Assembly: GCF_007164525.1 (NCBI RefSeq)
Contig: NZ_AP019791.1
Location: forward strand, 1,103,501-1,167,500
DNA length: 64,000 bases
Direction of reading: 5' to 3'
DNA from: Rubrobacter xylanophilus
Lineage (GTDB): Bacteria > Actinomycetota > Rubrobacteria > Rubrobacterales > Rubrobacteraceae
The position numbers and the translations under genes are program-made. This document shows, piece after piece, positions 9,476-19,615 of the stretch (positions are counted from its first letter, which is position 1; every line of letters starts with the position of its first letter). The notes under the pieces were generated by a model. The model was not told where the DNA came from, ran no database searches, and worked only from the letters and a program-made list of their open reading frames with translations.

Positions 9476-9648
9476 TGCATTTCTCCTTTCGCTCGCAGGC
9501 AAGCAGCATTCGCTTCCAGGAACTCGCGCCAGCGCCTGGCGCGCACGGTGGTCTCTCGCGTGGTCGTCCGGATCGCGGCCAGGTACTCCGCCCTCACCCG
9601 GTCGCGGGCCGCCCTGAGTTCCTGGAGGGTGGCGGTGGCGGCCCTCAT
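9472..9648 (-). CDS. small helical protein, unknown function
   Basis: A 58-residue basic, helix-forming protein (MRAATATLQELRAARDRVR...). Its ATG overlaps the upstream stop by 4 bases and its own stop overlaps the next start by 4 bases, so three small genes are chained by ATGA overlaps. This coupling is the main support for it being real. No family recognised. Confidence 0.55.
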   Translation of the reverse strand: MRAATATLQELRAARDRVRAEYLAAIRTTTRETTVRARRWREFLEANAACLRAKGEMQ

Positions 9649-9887
9649 CGGAGGGCCTCCAGGTAGCTGACCGGCGCCTCGACCTCGACGCGGCCCCAGC
9701 GCAGGCGGGTCAGCAGTGAGAAGTACGGGCTCCCGTAGAGCGCCAGGGTGCGCAAGCCCCCGCGCCTCCCCCAACGCGCGAAGTCGCCGGCGTCCCGGTG
9801 CAGCTGCAGGTGGTCAGCGGCGGAAAGCTCGCGGGTGGAGCCCTCGACCATCGCTACCAACTCATCACGCGTGATGCGGTAGTCCAC
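9645..9887 (-). CDS. small protein, unknown function
   Basis: An 80-residue product starting MDYRITRDELVAMVEGS, with a mixed helix/strand pattern and no membrane segment. It is the first of a coupled chain of small genes (ATGA overlap with the next). Similar gene strings occur on plasmids and integrative elements of actinomycetes. I do not recognise the family. Confidence 0.5.
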   Translation of the reverse strand: MDYRITRDELVAMVEGSTRELSAADHLQLHRDAGDFARWGRRGGLRTLALYGSPYFSLLTRLRWGRVEVEAPVSYLEALR

Positions 9888-10017
9888 GCCCTACCGCCCG
9901 GCCTCGGCGTCGAAGTCCGACCACGGGCCGTGGCCCGCAGCCGCCCGGCCTAGAGGGAGAGCAGGCAGCGCGCCGCCTCGTGATGGACGTGTACGGCGGC
10001 TCTGCCCCCAGCGGACA

Positions 10018-10215
10018 TCACGCCGCCGTCCTCTCGCGCCGGACCTGCGTCTCGACGGCAGGGGCCGGAGCCCCCACCGCCGCCCACCACAACGCCCAGC
10101 ACGCAAGACCGTGCTTGCACGCCCGCGAACCCCGCCCCGGAGAGACGGCGTGCTCCGCCAGGATGCCCGCCGCCCGCCCGCACCGGGACGAGAGCACCGG
10201 ACGGGCAGCCGCCAC
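10018..10215 (-). CDS. possible small Cys-containing protein
   Basis: A 65-codon reading with GRGSRACKHGLACWALWWAA in the middle; it could lead the small-gene chain that follows. The whole stretch 9888-10289 is extremely GC-rich with several overlapping open frames, so this is the best guess rather than a supported gene; nothing else is visible there. Confidence 0.25.
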   Translation of the reverse strand: MAAARPVLSSRCGRAAGILAEHAVSPGRGSRACKHGLACWALWWAAVGAPAPAVETQVRRERTAA

Positions 10216-10289
10216 CCGCGCACGCTCGACCGCCGCACGATCTCTGGCGAATCTCGATCTCGACCGCCGACTGGAATCGTCGCCGGATC

Positions 10290-10665
10290 ATGCCTTTGTT
10301 CCTGTCCGACGACGGTCGGGTGTTTGCGCCGACTGCCCGGCACATCTGGGATCAACTGCTGACTACTCCGCCCACGATCCTTGCGTCTTTGGACATTGAG
10401 ACCTCTAATCAAGCCTTCGAGCGACTCCGGGAGGTAGCGGAGCGACAGGGGAAGACTCTACGACGAGCTGGTGCAAGCTCACCGGGAGCGTCTTGCTCGG
10501 GAGCGTGAGAAGGGAGAGTACGCCTTCGCTGCGCGACGCAGAGCCATCGAGCGCATCGGACTGCCCCAGGTTCGCAACCATCGCTTGAGTCTACCGAAGA
10601 GCCAGCTCTCTCCCCCCGACCCAAGCAGGAGACCAGCTTCCTGCAGTCGCGTCGACCCCCGGTAA
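10290..10665 (+). pseudogene. SNF2-family helicase, C-terminal remnant
   Basis: One frame reads DGRVFAPTARHIWDQLL and QAFERLREVAERQGKTL. After a one-base shift at about 10457 the next frame reads YDELVQAHRERLAREREKGE then YAFAARRRAIERIGLPQVRN. This order matches the far C-terminus of large SNF2-type helicases that accompany methylases in defence loci. The ATPase core is absent. It is most likely a relic of the same lost system as the DUF1156-type methylase piece at 13.8 kb. Confidence 0.6.
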
Positions 10666-10838
10666 CGCATCATCCCCCTACTTAACGATGGCAAGTCTAG
10701 CTTATACAAAGGCTCTTCTTTATTATTGTGATGGGAAGAGGTTACGGGAGAAAGGAGAAGCGCACAAAACATCTGCAAAACTAGTAATTGATGGTTGGCT
10801 TTAAGCGTCGCTGCAGGCAACGAACAGAGGTTTAATTG

Positions 10839-12125
10839 ATGGGCTTTTCCGTCACCAGCATGCGTCAGCAGCCCCAGGTATATGCCTGGAGCCGGTTTGG
10901 GCAGCCGGAGTACACCAACTGGCTCGACGAGAGCCTCTCGTGGAAGGACACGTGCTATATCGGAGACTGGTCGTTTCTCTGGCAGCACAAGTTCCGCGGA
11001 CCCGATGTCATCAAGCTGTTCTCTGATTTATCTGTGAACAGCTTTGCGAGGTTTGCGCCGGGGCAGTCCAAGCACGTCATTCACACCAATGACGGCGGGA
11101 AGGTAATTCACGAAGGGATTCTCACGCGCTTTCCTGGTGATGAGTATGTACTGCACGGGCGCGGCGGCTTCTGGGTTCGCTACAACCTCGAACGAGGTGA
11201 TTACAACGCTAGCGTGGAGCAAGATGACTGGTTCATCTACCAGGTGTCCGGGCCTAACTCAATCAAGCTGCTTGGAAAGCTTGACCCTTCGCTGTCGTTT
11301 CTCGACACTCGCTACATGTGGATCAGTCCGATCACGATCGCCGGTCACAGGATCTGGGCGCTACGCCAGGGCATGGCGGGTGAGCTTGGTTTCGAGCTCC
11401 AGGGGCCTGCAGAGATCGGCAAGGAGATCTATGAGGCGGTGCTCGAGGCCGGGCAGGAGTTTGGGATCCGCAGGATGGGCGCGCGTGTGGCGATGATCAA
11501 CCACCTCGAGAGCTGTGTGCCGACCATCGCTACCGACTACATCCCGGCGATCTTCGAGGACGAGCTCTCTGAGTATTTGGAGTTCTTCCTCTCATCAATG
11601 CCGTCCTATGCTCAGCCAGCCTATATCGCGGGCAGCTACCAGGGGCGCGAGATCAGTGAGTACTACCGCAGTCCGGTGGAGCTGGGCTGGGAGCGGAACG
11701 TCAGCTTTGACCACGAGTTCCCAGGACGTGAGGCGCTGATGGCGGAGAAGGCAAAGCCGCGCCGCGTCATGCGCACGTTGGTCTGGAACTCCGAGGACGT
11801 TGTTGATGTGTACGCCTCCCTCTTCCGCGAGGGCGCTCACTACACGTATATGGAGATACCCCGCGACCCGTGGGGGTTCATGTGGGCGGATCGGATCGAG
11901 CGGGACGGCAGGCTCGTCGGTGTGGCCACCTCGCGCGGCTACAGCTATTACTTCCGCAAGATGCTCTCCCTCGCCACGATCGACGTCGATCATGCCGAAC
12001 CAGGCACGGAGGTGACGGTCATCTGGGGTAACCCCGGCGAGCCCGAGAAGGCAATTCGCGCTGTGGTCGCACCCGTTCCGTACAAGCCGGACAGAAGCCG
12101 AGGCGATCTGCGCGCAGCGCTGTGA
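10839..12125 (+). CDS. aminomethyltransferase-family protein, LigM-like THF-dependent O-demethylase
   Basis: The 428-residue product has the GcvT fold: an N-terminal folate-binding domain with VIHTNDGGKVIHEGILTRF and YQVSGPNSIKLLGKL, the AGELGFELQGP turn around residue 185, and a C-terminal GcvT_C barrel (RDGRLVGVATSRGYSYYF). Length and the many aromatic residues fit the LigM/DmdA branch, which moves methyl groups from methoxy-aromatics or DMSP to tetrahydrofolate, better than glycine-cleavage T protein (about 370 residues). The ATG at 10839 follows AGAGG. It stands alone between helicase and methylase relics. Substrate not determinable. Confidence 0.75.
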   Translation: MGFSVTSMRQQPQVYAWSRFGQPEYTNWLDESLSWKDTCYIGDWSFLWQHKFRGPDVIKLFSDLSVNSFARFAPGQSKHVIHTNDGGKVIHEGILTRFPGDEYVLHGRGGFWVRYNLERGDYNASVEQDDWFIYQVSGPNSIKLLGKLDPSLSFLDTRYMWISPITIAGHRIWALRQGMAGELGFELQGPAEIGKEIYEAVLEAGQEFGIRRMGARVAMINHLESCVPTIATDYIPAIFEDELSEYLEFFLSSMPSYAQPAYIAGSYQGREISEYYRSPVELGWERNVSFDHEFPGREALMAEKAKPRRVMRTLVWNSEDVVDVYASLFREGAHYTYMEIPRDPWGFMWADRIERDGRLVGVATSRGYSYYFRKMLSLATIDVDHAEPGTEVTVIWGNPGEPEKAIRAVVAPVPYKPDRSRGDLRAAL

Positions 12126-12265
12126 GCCGGGACGGGCAGAGCACAGTTCTGTGAGAAGGTGGCGGTGCTCTCGTGCCTCATCTGGCTTGTGCCAGCACGC
12201 GTGCACCGCCGCCGCAAGGACGCTCAGAGTGCCGCGGGCCGATGCTCGTCAGCTCTGCATCTAAA

Positions 12266-12284
12266 CCTGGATTATTCATGAGAG
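12266..12284 (+). repeat. left terminal inverted repeat of the IS1380 element
   Basis: CCTGGATTATTCATGAGAG matches the reverse complement of the right end at 15 of 19 positions, with the ATTATTCA core identical. IS1380 ends characteristically begin CCTG. Confidence 0.8.
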
Positions 12285-12313
12285 AATTCGGGGTCTGCTG
12301 AGGAGCGCACGTA

Positions 12314-13614
12314 TCAGAGGTGCTGGCCGGGGTGCCCGGAGGCCAGGTGCAGGCGCACCTTCGTGAGCAGTTGGCGTACCTTCCCACCGACCTTGATGAG
12401 CAAGAGCCTCAAGGTATCCAGCTGCATTCGCCTCACGCCTACCTCGACGAGCTTCCTGCGCAAAGCGTCCAAAAGCCAATAGGCCGCCGCGTGCAAAAGG
12501 AGCCGGAACTGATTGGCAAAGAACCGATGGCAGCTCAAGCGGTCAGCTTTTATGGCCCGCTTGAAGTCCTTTATCCAGCTTTCCGCTTCTCCGCGTCTTA
12601 TGTACCAGTCGCAGAGCTCCTCCGGCTCAGGATCGGAGCGACTGGTGACCACAAAGCGAGTGTTTTCTCCCTTCTCCAAAACCTCCACTTTGTAGATGAC
12701 CCTCCGCGAGTGCTCCCAACTACCCGCCCGGTATGAGCCGCTCGAAACCAGCCGCACCTTCTCGCCCGCTCTCTCCTCGGACTCTCGTTTGGCCCGCTCA
12801 AGGAGGTCTTGGGTGAGCTCTTCGAGCCTGGGATTGGAGATGAGCCCGATGGTGTAGACGATGCCCTCTTTTTCGCAGTAGTCGTAGATCTCTGGTACGG
12901 CAAAGCCCGCGTCCGCCCTGATCTCGATGTGCACCTCTTCTCCCCACGCCTCCCTGAGCCTCCTCACGATGCGTTTGAGGATCGCCAATACTCCGCGGCT
13001 GGCGCGGGTGTTGCCACACCTCAACACGGCGGTGATCAGCTGACCGGTGTCCCCGTCAAAGACCAACAGAGGGTGGAGGATGCGCTCTTGATAGTAGCCG
13101 TGGTAGTAAGAGCCTTCCTGCTCTCCGTGGGCGGGTCCGTTGCATCGAAGTCCAGAAGGATGCGCGAAGGCACACCATCCTTGCTGCGCTCTCTGACATA
13201 GAGTTCGCCCAACGCTTCGGCGATGCGCAGGCAGTCCTTCACACCCGGAGCGTTCTCCAGACGCGAGAGGGTAGGCTGGCTCGCCAGGTCCGTCTCCCTC
13301 TCAGGTAGGCGTCCCAACACGAGCTTCAGCAACGGGTCAGTGCGCAGCGTGTCGGCGTCGTTCTGGTCCTCGTAACCGCAGGCTATCTGGTAGACCCGCT
13401 GCCTGACCAGCGTTGCGAGCGAGCGCCTGACCGACCGCTGGCTCCGCCACTCGGGGACGTAGCTGGCTATAGCCTCGCACAACCCGAGCTCACCATCGAT
13501 CTGAGCTAGCCACAGGAGGCCGCCGTCTGAAGTGATGCGCCCGCCGTCGAAGGCAGCCTCGAGTTCGAGGGGAGCGGTTTCGAAACGCAAGAGGTGTGGG
13601 GCACAATCTTCCAT
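12314..13614 (-). pseudogene. IS1380-family DDE transposase with one frameshift
   Basis: The N-terminal 165 codons run from the ATG at 13614 and include the first catalytic Asp in LLDFDATDP. A loss of one G near 13130 shifts the frame. The rest then continues as HGEQEGSYYHGYYQ, IEIRADAGF (second Asp) and RRGEAESWIKDFKRA (Glu), ending at 12314. Apart from the single-base change the gene looks complete, so this is recent decay, an error in the read, or (less likely) programmed frameshifting. Confidence 0.85.
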
Positions 13615-13688
13615 AGGGAGCCTTACCTCCTTTGGTCAGCCTTGGACAGCTAGACCGTATACAGGAGCAGGCTCCCTCTCTTCAACTA

Positions 13689-13707
13689 CCTTCGTGAATA
13701 ATTCAGG
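13689..13707 (-). repeat. right terminal inverted repeat of the IS1380 element
   Basis: Read on the minus strand this is CCTGAATTATTCACGAAGG, the partner of the left end. It lies 75 bases upstream of the transposase ATG. Confidence 0.8.
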
Positions 13708-13769
13708 GTAAGAAGCGCCGGGTGATTCAAGAGGACATCACGCGCTCTCACTTTCACAGCTTCCCAAAA

Positions 13770-14188
13770 CACGACCCTGCTTGAGTCGAGCGCACTTCCG
13801 ATTGCCGGCATCGTTGAACCTGCCATGCGGGAAGGTCAATGCACGAACCCGTTCTATCGGATTCACCGCTGGTTCGCCCGACGCCTCGGTTCTCGGTTCC
13901 GGTAGATTTCGACCGGTCTCTCTTGATACTGACGAAGCGAGCATTTGGGACACCTTTCCGGGTGAGGTGCCGCTGGACGGCGCGGTGGCCCTGGATCCCT
14001 TCGTCGGGGGTGGAACCAGCCTGGTGGAAGCTATGCGCTGTGGCGCCCACGTGATCGGAGACGACATCGACTCGGTAGCCACGTTCATCACGAGATTTGA
14101 ATTGTCAGCAGCCGCCTACAATCCCCAGAGCGAGGAGATTGCCGAGCTCCGCGCTGCATTTGGCGAGTCAGGGTTACGTACTGCGTGA
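13770..14188 (+). pseudogene. DUF1156-like DNA methylase, N-terminal remnant
   Basis: One frame reads LLESSALPIAGIVEPA and NPFYRIHRWFARRLGSRFR, typical of the start of DUF1156 methylases. It then stops at a TAG near 13903, and another frame resumes with EASIWDTFPGEVPLDGAVAL and DPFVGGGTSLVEAMRCGAHV, the SAM-binding motif I, followed by GDDIDSVATFITRFEL. The reading ends at 14188, so the catalytic motif and more than 700 residues are missing. It lies directly against the 3' end of the DUF262 gene and 60 bases from the IS1380 end. Confidence 0.65.
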
Positions 14189-16213
14189 TCGAAGAGATCG
14201 ACTCGCCACGGCCTCTTCAGGTTCGGCAAGGATTACCTTCTCGACGTACGCCTTGAACTCTGCGATCGTTGTAAAGAAGCGGTAGCCGGCCCGGTTGGCG
14301 ACTTCCTCGACCTCCCGAGGCTCGTTGATCAGGATCGCGACCGGCTGGCTGTATCCGGGCTGGAGACCCTCGGGCCACGCCAGGTCGAAGACGGCCAATT
14401 CTTCTCCTGAACTCTCGTCGACGCAGGTGAAGTCTATGTGGGGAGAAGGGAGACCGTTTTCTTCTGCCCAGAAGGCGCACTCGAGTTTCTCGTCGTCCTC
14501 TTGCGAAGCAGCGACGCCCACCGAGATCGCCGCGGGGGCCTTCTCTCCCGCGGGCAGGCTTTCGAGGTGCGTGCGGGTGGGTTCGCCGGCGACATCCTCC
14601 CGGAGACTCTTGTCAACTAGCAGGTCTTCGAGGAGGCGGTTAGCGGCATCCGCGAGGAGCTGGCGGCGGGCGGCGAGGAACCCGCGGTAGTTCTCGACGC
14701 GCCACAGGTTGCGATCCATGGGGATCCACTGCGACTCCAGCGCTCCCGACTGCTTGTTTTCGACTTCCTCGAAGTACTCGTGGGGCGGTTGATCGGAGAG
14801 TTCCTGGTTGGTCTTGGCCGTCAAGAACGCGAAGTTGGTCAGCGCGTTTACTTCGGTCTTGTCGTAGCCGTTACTGTAGAGGTACGATTTTGGGAAGATG
14901 TGGTGGAGCTGCAGCGAGCTGACCTTCCCGAGCAGGTGCCTAGAGAGGAGGTTGCCGTCGCCCCAGTCCCTGGCTCCCCATACCCTGGTGAGGAGGTACA
15001 GCAGCGGGTAGAACCTCGCTCCCTGGCTCCACCCGGAGAAGTCGCCCTCCCTGACCGTCAGGTCTCCCCGACTCTGCCTGAGCTGGGCGATCAACCTGTC
15101 CAGGGGATCCGCACCATCGGCGGTTCCGTCGACGGACTTCTCCCCTTCTATGGCGGCGAGGTCCTGATTGATGACCGTCTCCGTAGAGCCGGTGTAGCGA
15201 CCCCAAAGGAAGCTGTGGACGTACCAGTAGAGAAGCTTGCCCTGCTGACGATGGTCGGTGAGGTGACCTCCGTTCTGGTGCAAGAAGCGGCTCATTACCG
15301 GGAAGGCGTAGCGGCCCCCGAGTACGCGGTCGTGGTCGAGGCCGAAACGCGAAGAGACGAGGTTGAGGAGCATGTCTATGTAGCGCTCGACGCGGTCCAA
15401 GCCGTCGGCCACGATCTGGGTGTCGGCGTTACGCAGCGCGGAGAAGAGCGCCTCGCCGGTCACGATGGTGTTGATGTTGCACAAGAGCCAGTCCATCTCG
15501 AAGTTGAACCCGGCGCTGCGCCACTTGGAGAGTCGTGCCCTCAGCTCGTCCCTGGCCTCGGGCCAGCCGGCGCCGATGCGCGCCAGCGCGAGATCGCCCT
15601 TGGACAACCTGGTTCCGCCGCTGTTGACCAAGTTGAAGATCTCGACGACTACATCGACGGTCTTGTCCCGTCCGGTCACCTCCTCGATGGGCAGATCCAC
15701 CTGCTTTATAGCGTCGATGGCGTTGAGGCGGTTGATGTACGTCTGGAACTTCGGGGCAAGTTCCGGGTTGCCGAACAGATTTTCTATAGCCTTTCCCGAT
15801 CCTATCTGCATCAGCTCCGTGACGCTGACCCACAAAGGGTTGCCGTCCATCCTGGTCGGCCTGTAGAACTCGAAGCCCTCGTCGTCGAGATGGAAGTAGA
15901 GGCCCGTGAAGGTGGCGGCGTTGCCGTCGAAGAAGGGCGGCGGCGTTCCCCGGATAATTCCGTAGAGCGTCGTGATGCGCTGCTGTCCGTCGAGTAGCAG
16001 CTTGACCGTGCCCGGTGGCAGGCTCTGGTCCCCGCGCGACTCAGCGGTGTCCGCGCTGGTTACCCACGCGAGAAGGCCTCCGATAGGCCAGCCCCGGTAT
16101 AGCGACAGCATGAGGCTGCGGACCTGCTCGCGGGTTCAAACGTAACCCCGCTGGAACTGGGGCAGGGCCATGCTGCCGACCTCTATCTGACTAAGGATGT
16201 CCGACACTTTCAC
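14174..16213 (-). pseudogene. DUF262/DUF1524 GmrSD-like protein with an early in-frame TGA
   Basis: From the GTG at 16213 the frame reads VKVSDILSQIEVGSMALPQF then QRGYV, meets TGA at 16136-16138 where family members have Trp, and continues without a break for 650 more codons. The DUF262 part has LLLDGQQRITTLYG near residue 76. The DUF1524-type HNH part has LQLHHIFPKSYLYS near residue 437 and NALTNFAFLTAKTNQ after it. Such proteins are modification-dependent or NTP-driven nucleases (GmrSD, type IV). Restart at the ATG at 16162 or 16111 would lose the QRGYVW region or its context. It starts 60 bases after the helicase stop as the third gene of that operon. Confidence 0.8.
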
Positions 16214-16273
16214 CGGAGTACTTCTCCCTACTCCGTCTGTAGCAACGTCTTCATCAAATCCGGAGTTCCATCT

Positions 16274-19200
16274 CTATGCACCGTTGTCGCCGGGCACGAG
16301 TGCCATCCAAGCAACCAAGTTGACATCCTCTTTTTCAATCTCCGGCAAGGGCTCTACCTCTGGCGGCGGTTCGAGGCCGAGATCTTCGACAAGCCGAATG
16401 ACCGCCGCAACCCGTTCTCTCACGTCCCCGTGCGCATCCAGGGCCTTACGCATCATGCGCTGGATGCGGGTGTCGTAGGGCGCCTCGATGGTGTCGAGGA
16501 GCCGATGCAGGCGGTCGGTGCTGAGGTCACCTGGAGGATGGGTACGCAACAGGTCGGCGGCGTCGCGCATCGGCTTGGGTATGGCGGGCTGCGTGTTTGC
16601 CGGGTCGGTGGCCTCGATCCAACGCTCGAAGATGTGCCGGCGGGCTGCCTCCCAAGCGTCGTATGCGAGATCGGCGATGCTCTCTGGCAGCACTCGCTCG
16701 GTCTCAGGGGAGCAGACCGCCTTGCCGAGACAGGTTAGGGTGTCTTCTACTATCGCTTCAGCCTGGATGCTCGCTCCGTCTTCGGCGATCGGAACCCAGC
16801 GGTACTGGGGTCTCGGATGGTCACCGACTCGGGCGCAGAAGACGAACCCGCCGGGACCTTCAGAGATCTTGCCGCTACCAGCTACCCATGGGAGGTCCTT
16901 GACGGAGTTCCGCCAGTGAGTGTCGTTTAAGGCGTTGGCCAGTTCACGCCGGAACTCCTCACCGGAGAGGGTGCCAGTGTCCTCTGCTTGTTCAAAGAGC
17001 GTGGCGTCTTCCCTGAAGAGAGCTTCTATCTGCTCTTTGGTGTGGGCAAAGACTTGGTCAGAGGACTTGGAGCCTGGGACAATCTCTCCTTCAACGCCGA
17101 TGGACTTGGCGGCTTGGGTGATCTTGCGCTGCAGGGTAGCCTCCAGACCGAGCAGGGCATCGAGATCCTTGCTTGGGAAAAAGCAGCGCAGATAGACACG
17201 GCTGTGCGGAGACCCGATGCGGTCTATGCGGCCGTGGCGCTGAACGAGGCGCATCGGGTTCCAGGGCAGGTCAAAGTTTATGATGTGCCGCGCTTGCTGG
17301 AGGTTGACGCCCTCCGCGAGCACGTCCGTTGCGATCAGGAGGTCGTACTTGTCCTCGTTGCGCCCTGCTGGGGCCTGCGATGAGACTGGAGCGAAGCCGA
17401 AGAGAACATCTTCACTACCGACGCTGCTGCCGGTTACGGTGGCGAGTCTGTCACGGTACGGCGCTAGGCGCGGATCTTCGGCGCATTCCTTCTCCAGCCG
17501 CTTCTTTATCCACTCGACGGTGTCAGCGTAGTATGAGAAGATAATAACTTTACGCTTGTTGCGCTCGTCATCTTTGGAGACGGCCTCGTCCTTCGCCTCT
17601 TTTGCGATCTTCACGAGAGCCTCGACGAGCGCGTTGAGCTTGGGGTCGGACTCGTTGCTCACCTGCTCGGCCTCTGCGGCGAAGCCTTCGAGGAGTTCCC
17701 GGTCGGCCCGGACGGCTTCGCGCAGCTTTTGGACGTCGTAGTTGCTTGCATGGTCGCGGCGGCCCCCGGCGATGGCCTCCGGGTCGAACTCGTCGGAGTC
17801 GGTGCGGTTCCAGGCGGCCAAAGCATCGCTGGTCAAAACCCACCCCTTTTCCAAGGCTTCGAGGAACCTGGTGTGGCTACACGCCATCTTGCGGCAGGTA
17901 CGGGCGAAGGCGTGGGCGGAGGACTCGAAGCGCTTGAGGAGGCCGGAGCTCAAGAGACCTGCGGCTTGCAGCTCGAAGGCGTCGGGCTCGCCGTCAGTCC
18001 GGTACGCTGACGGTGCGTAGCGGGCGAGGGTGAGCTGCTTGCCGTAGTCGAAGTCCTCAGGCGACGGGAGCGGGCTGTCTGCAGCCTTGACGTCCGCCCC
18101 GAGCGCGTGGGCGAAGCGGGGGAAGAAGTCGCGTAGCAGATCGTCGAGCTCGTAGCTCTCGCGCAGGACAGTAGGCTGCGGGAACGCTATGGTTATCTCG
18201 GTATCGCCCCTCTTAATGCGCTCATTCGGGTAGAAGCGCTTGACGAAGCGCCGGGTACGCCTCACGGCGACGGCGTCGAGTACATCGAAGAGCTTGTCCG
18301 GGGAAAGGTTGTCCGGGTCCTCGGCGTTAGCCTCTTTGAAGTGTTTCCTCAAGGACGGGATACCTGCTTCCAGGAATGCGGCGTCGTTGCGGATGAAGTA
18401 CGAGAGCAGGTAGTAGAGATCCCACAGGCTATTGTTAACCGGGGTGGCGGTCAGGAGGACGACCTGCTTCGGAGGAGAACCCGCGAGGAGCTGCCTGAGC
18501 GTCTTGGCCCGGTTGGTCTCGGGGTTGCGGTAGGCGTGGGCCTCATCTATGACGACCATCGCGTAGTCGTTGGGATGATGGCGAAGCACCCGCTTGCCGG
18601 TCCCGCCGAGGGCGGGCTCTCCCGCAAGTTCCTGGAACGAGACGACTTGCACGCCGCCGAGGAAATATTCGTCGAGGAATTGCTTCCACGGACCATCCCG
18701 TAGGGCGGCCGGAGCGATCAGGAGCACACGCTGTCGCCTATCCTGTGTAGCCTGGCGGATCAACTCGCCCGCGAGGTAGGTCTTGCCGAGACCGACACCG
18801 TCGGCGATGAGGACCCCGTTGTTGCGGCGAAGGTAATCCATGGCGCGATATAGGCCATCGCGCTGGAAACCGGTGAGGTCGAGACCTGGCGGTGACTCTT
18901 CACGACCCAGCTCGTTCTTGTAACGTTCCCAAAGCATCTTGAGGTAGATAACGTAGGGATCGTACTCGCCGAACCGCTTCTCATAGAGTCCGGCAAGATC
19001 GAAGGGCTGCGCGGCATCCCAGTTATCCTCGTACCAGTCCATCACCTCTTTAACGACACTGGGCTGGTATTGGCCGAGGTTCAACTCGATGTTGCGGGCA
19101 AGACCGGCGTAGGTGAAGTTGGAGGAGCCCGCCAGCACACCGTCGTGGTTGGTCTCGACGATGAAGGCTTTGCCGTGCAAGAACCTTCCCTTGAGGAGCC

Positions 19201-19615
19201 TGACCTCGACGCGTTCGGAGCGAAGCCACGCGATCATGCGGCTTATCTGCTCGTCAGCTTTGCGGGAGAAGGCGATGAGGTTCCGGTCTTCCTCCATGAG
19301 GCGGTGATGCTCCTTGAGAGCCTCGGCAAGACGGATGCGGCCATCTTCCTCGGGGAGGTGGTCGCCGGTGAGGTGGCGCAGACGGCTCAGGTCCTCGGCC
19401 ACGTCCGGCTCGGCCCCGAGCATCAGGCGGACGTGAGCGGCCTGCTCTAACTGGTCGGCGAGCAGGTTGAACCCTCCAAGGTTGAAATAGGCGGTGGAGA
19501 TCGCAAGCTTCGGCGGCTCCTTCATCGCGCCGAGGAGCCCCTGCCAGTAGCCCGCGAGCGCCTTCGCGACCGTCTCGCCCTTCTTGTTGGTGACGACCTC
19601 CGGCTTGAAGATCAT
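16274..19615 (-). CDS. PLD-domain superfamily 2 helicase
   Basis: The 1113-residue product begins at the ATG at 19615, which overlaps the methylase stop by 4 bases. An N-terminal phospholipase-D-like domain (about 30-190) holds HGKAFIVE and GSSNFT. The SF2/SNF2 core follows: GVGLGKT near 275, VVIDEAHAYRN near 355, LLTATPVNN, and in the second lobe ATDVLAEGVNLQQA and QRHGRIDRIG near 797. The C-terminus (850-1113) is helical with no recognised domain. Combined with the methylase upstream, this suggests a restriction or DISARM-like system in which the helicase moves on DNA and the PLD domain cuts or binds. Confidence 0.88.
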   Translation of the reverse strand: MIFKPEVVTNKKGETVAKALAGYWQGLLGAMKEPPKLAISTAYFNLGGFNLLADQLEQAAHVRLMLGAEPDVAEDLSRLRHLTGDHLPEEDGRIRLAEALKEHHRLMEEDRNLIAFSRKADEQISRMIAWLRSERVEVRLLKGRFLHGKAFIVETNHDGVLAGSSNFTYAGLARNIELNLGQYQPSVVKEVMDWYEDNWDAAQPFDLAGLYEKRFGEYDPYVIYLKMLWERYKNELGREESPPGLDLTGFQRDGLYRAMDYLRRNNGVLIADGVGLGKTYLAGELIRQATQDRRQRVLLIAPAALRDGPWKQFLDEYFLGGVQVVSFQELAGEPALGGTGKRVLRHHPNDYAMVVIDEAHAYRNPETNRAKTLRQLLAGSPPKQVVLLTATPVNNSLWDLYYLLSYFIRNDAAFLEAGIPSLRKHFKEANAEDPDNLSPDKLFDVLDAVAVRRTRRFVKRFYPNERIKRGDTEITIAFPQPTVLRESYELDDLLRDFFPRFAHALGADVKAADSPLPSPEDFDYGKQLTLARYAPSAYRTDGEPDAFELQAAGLLSSGLLKRFESSAHAFARTCRKMACSHTRFLEALEKGWVLTSDALAAWNRTDSDEFDPEAIAGGRRDHASNYDVQKLREAVRADRELLEGFAAEAEQVSNESDPKLNALVEALVKIAKEAKDEAVSKDDERNKRKVIIFSYYADTVEWIKKRLEKECAEDPRLAPYRDRLATVTGSSVGSEDVLFGFAPVSSQAPAGRNEDKYDLLIATDVLAEGVNLQQARHIINFDLPWNPMRLVQRHGRIDRIGSPHSRVYLRCFFPSKDLDALLGLEATLQRKITQAAKSIGVEGEIVPGSKSSDQVFAHTKEQIEALFREDATLFEQAEDTGTLSGEEFRRELANALNDTHWRNSVKDLPWVAGSGKISEGPGGFVFCARVGDHPRPQYRWVPIAEDGASIQAEAIVEDTLTCLGKAVCSPETERVLPESIADLAYDAWEAARRHIFERWIEATDPANTQPAIPKPMRDAADLLRTHPPGDLSTDRLHRLLDTIEAPYDTRIQRMMRKALDAHGDVRERVAAVIRLVEDLGLEPPPEVEPLPEIEKEDVNLVAWMALVPGDNGA

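Larger units (their letters stand above)
12266..13707. mobile_element. IS1380-family insertion sequence
   Basis: A 1442-bp element is bounded by imperfect 19-bp inverted repeats and contains one transposase gene on the minus strand. The flanking 4 bases (TAAA at left, GTAA at right) do not form a clear target duplication, so one end may have rearranged. It lies just upstream of the methylase relic at 13.8 kb. Confidence 0.85.
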
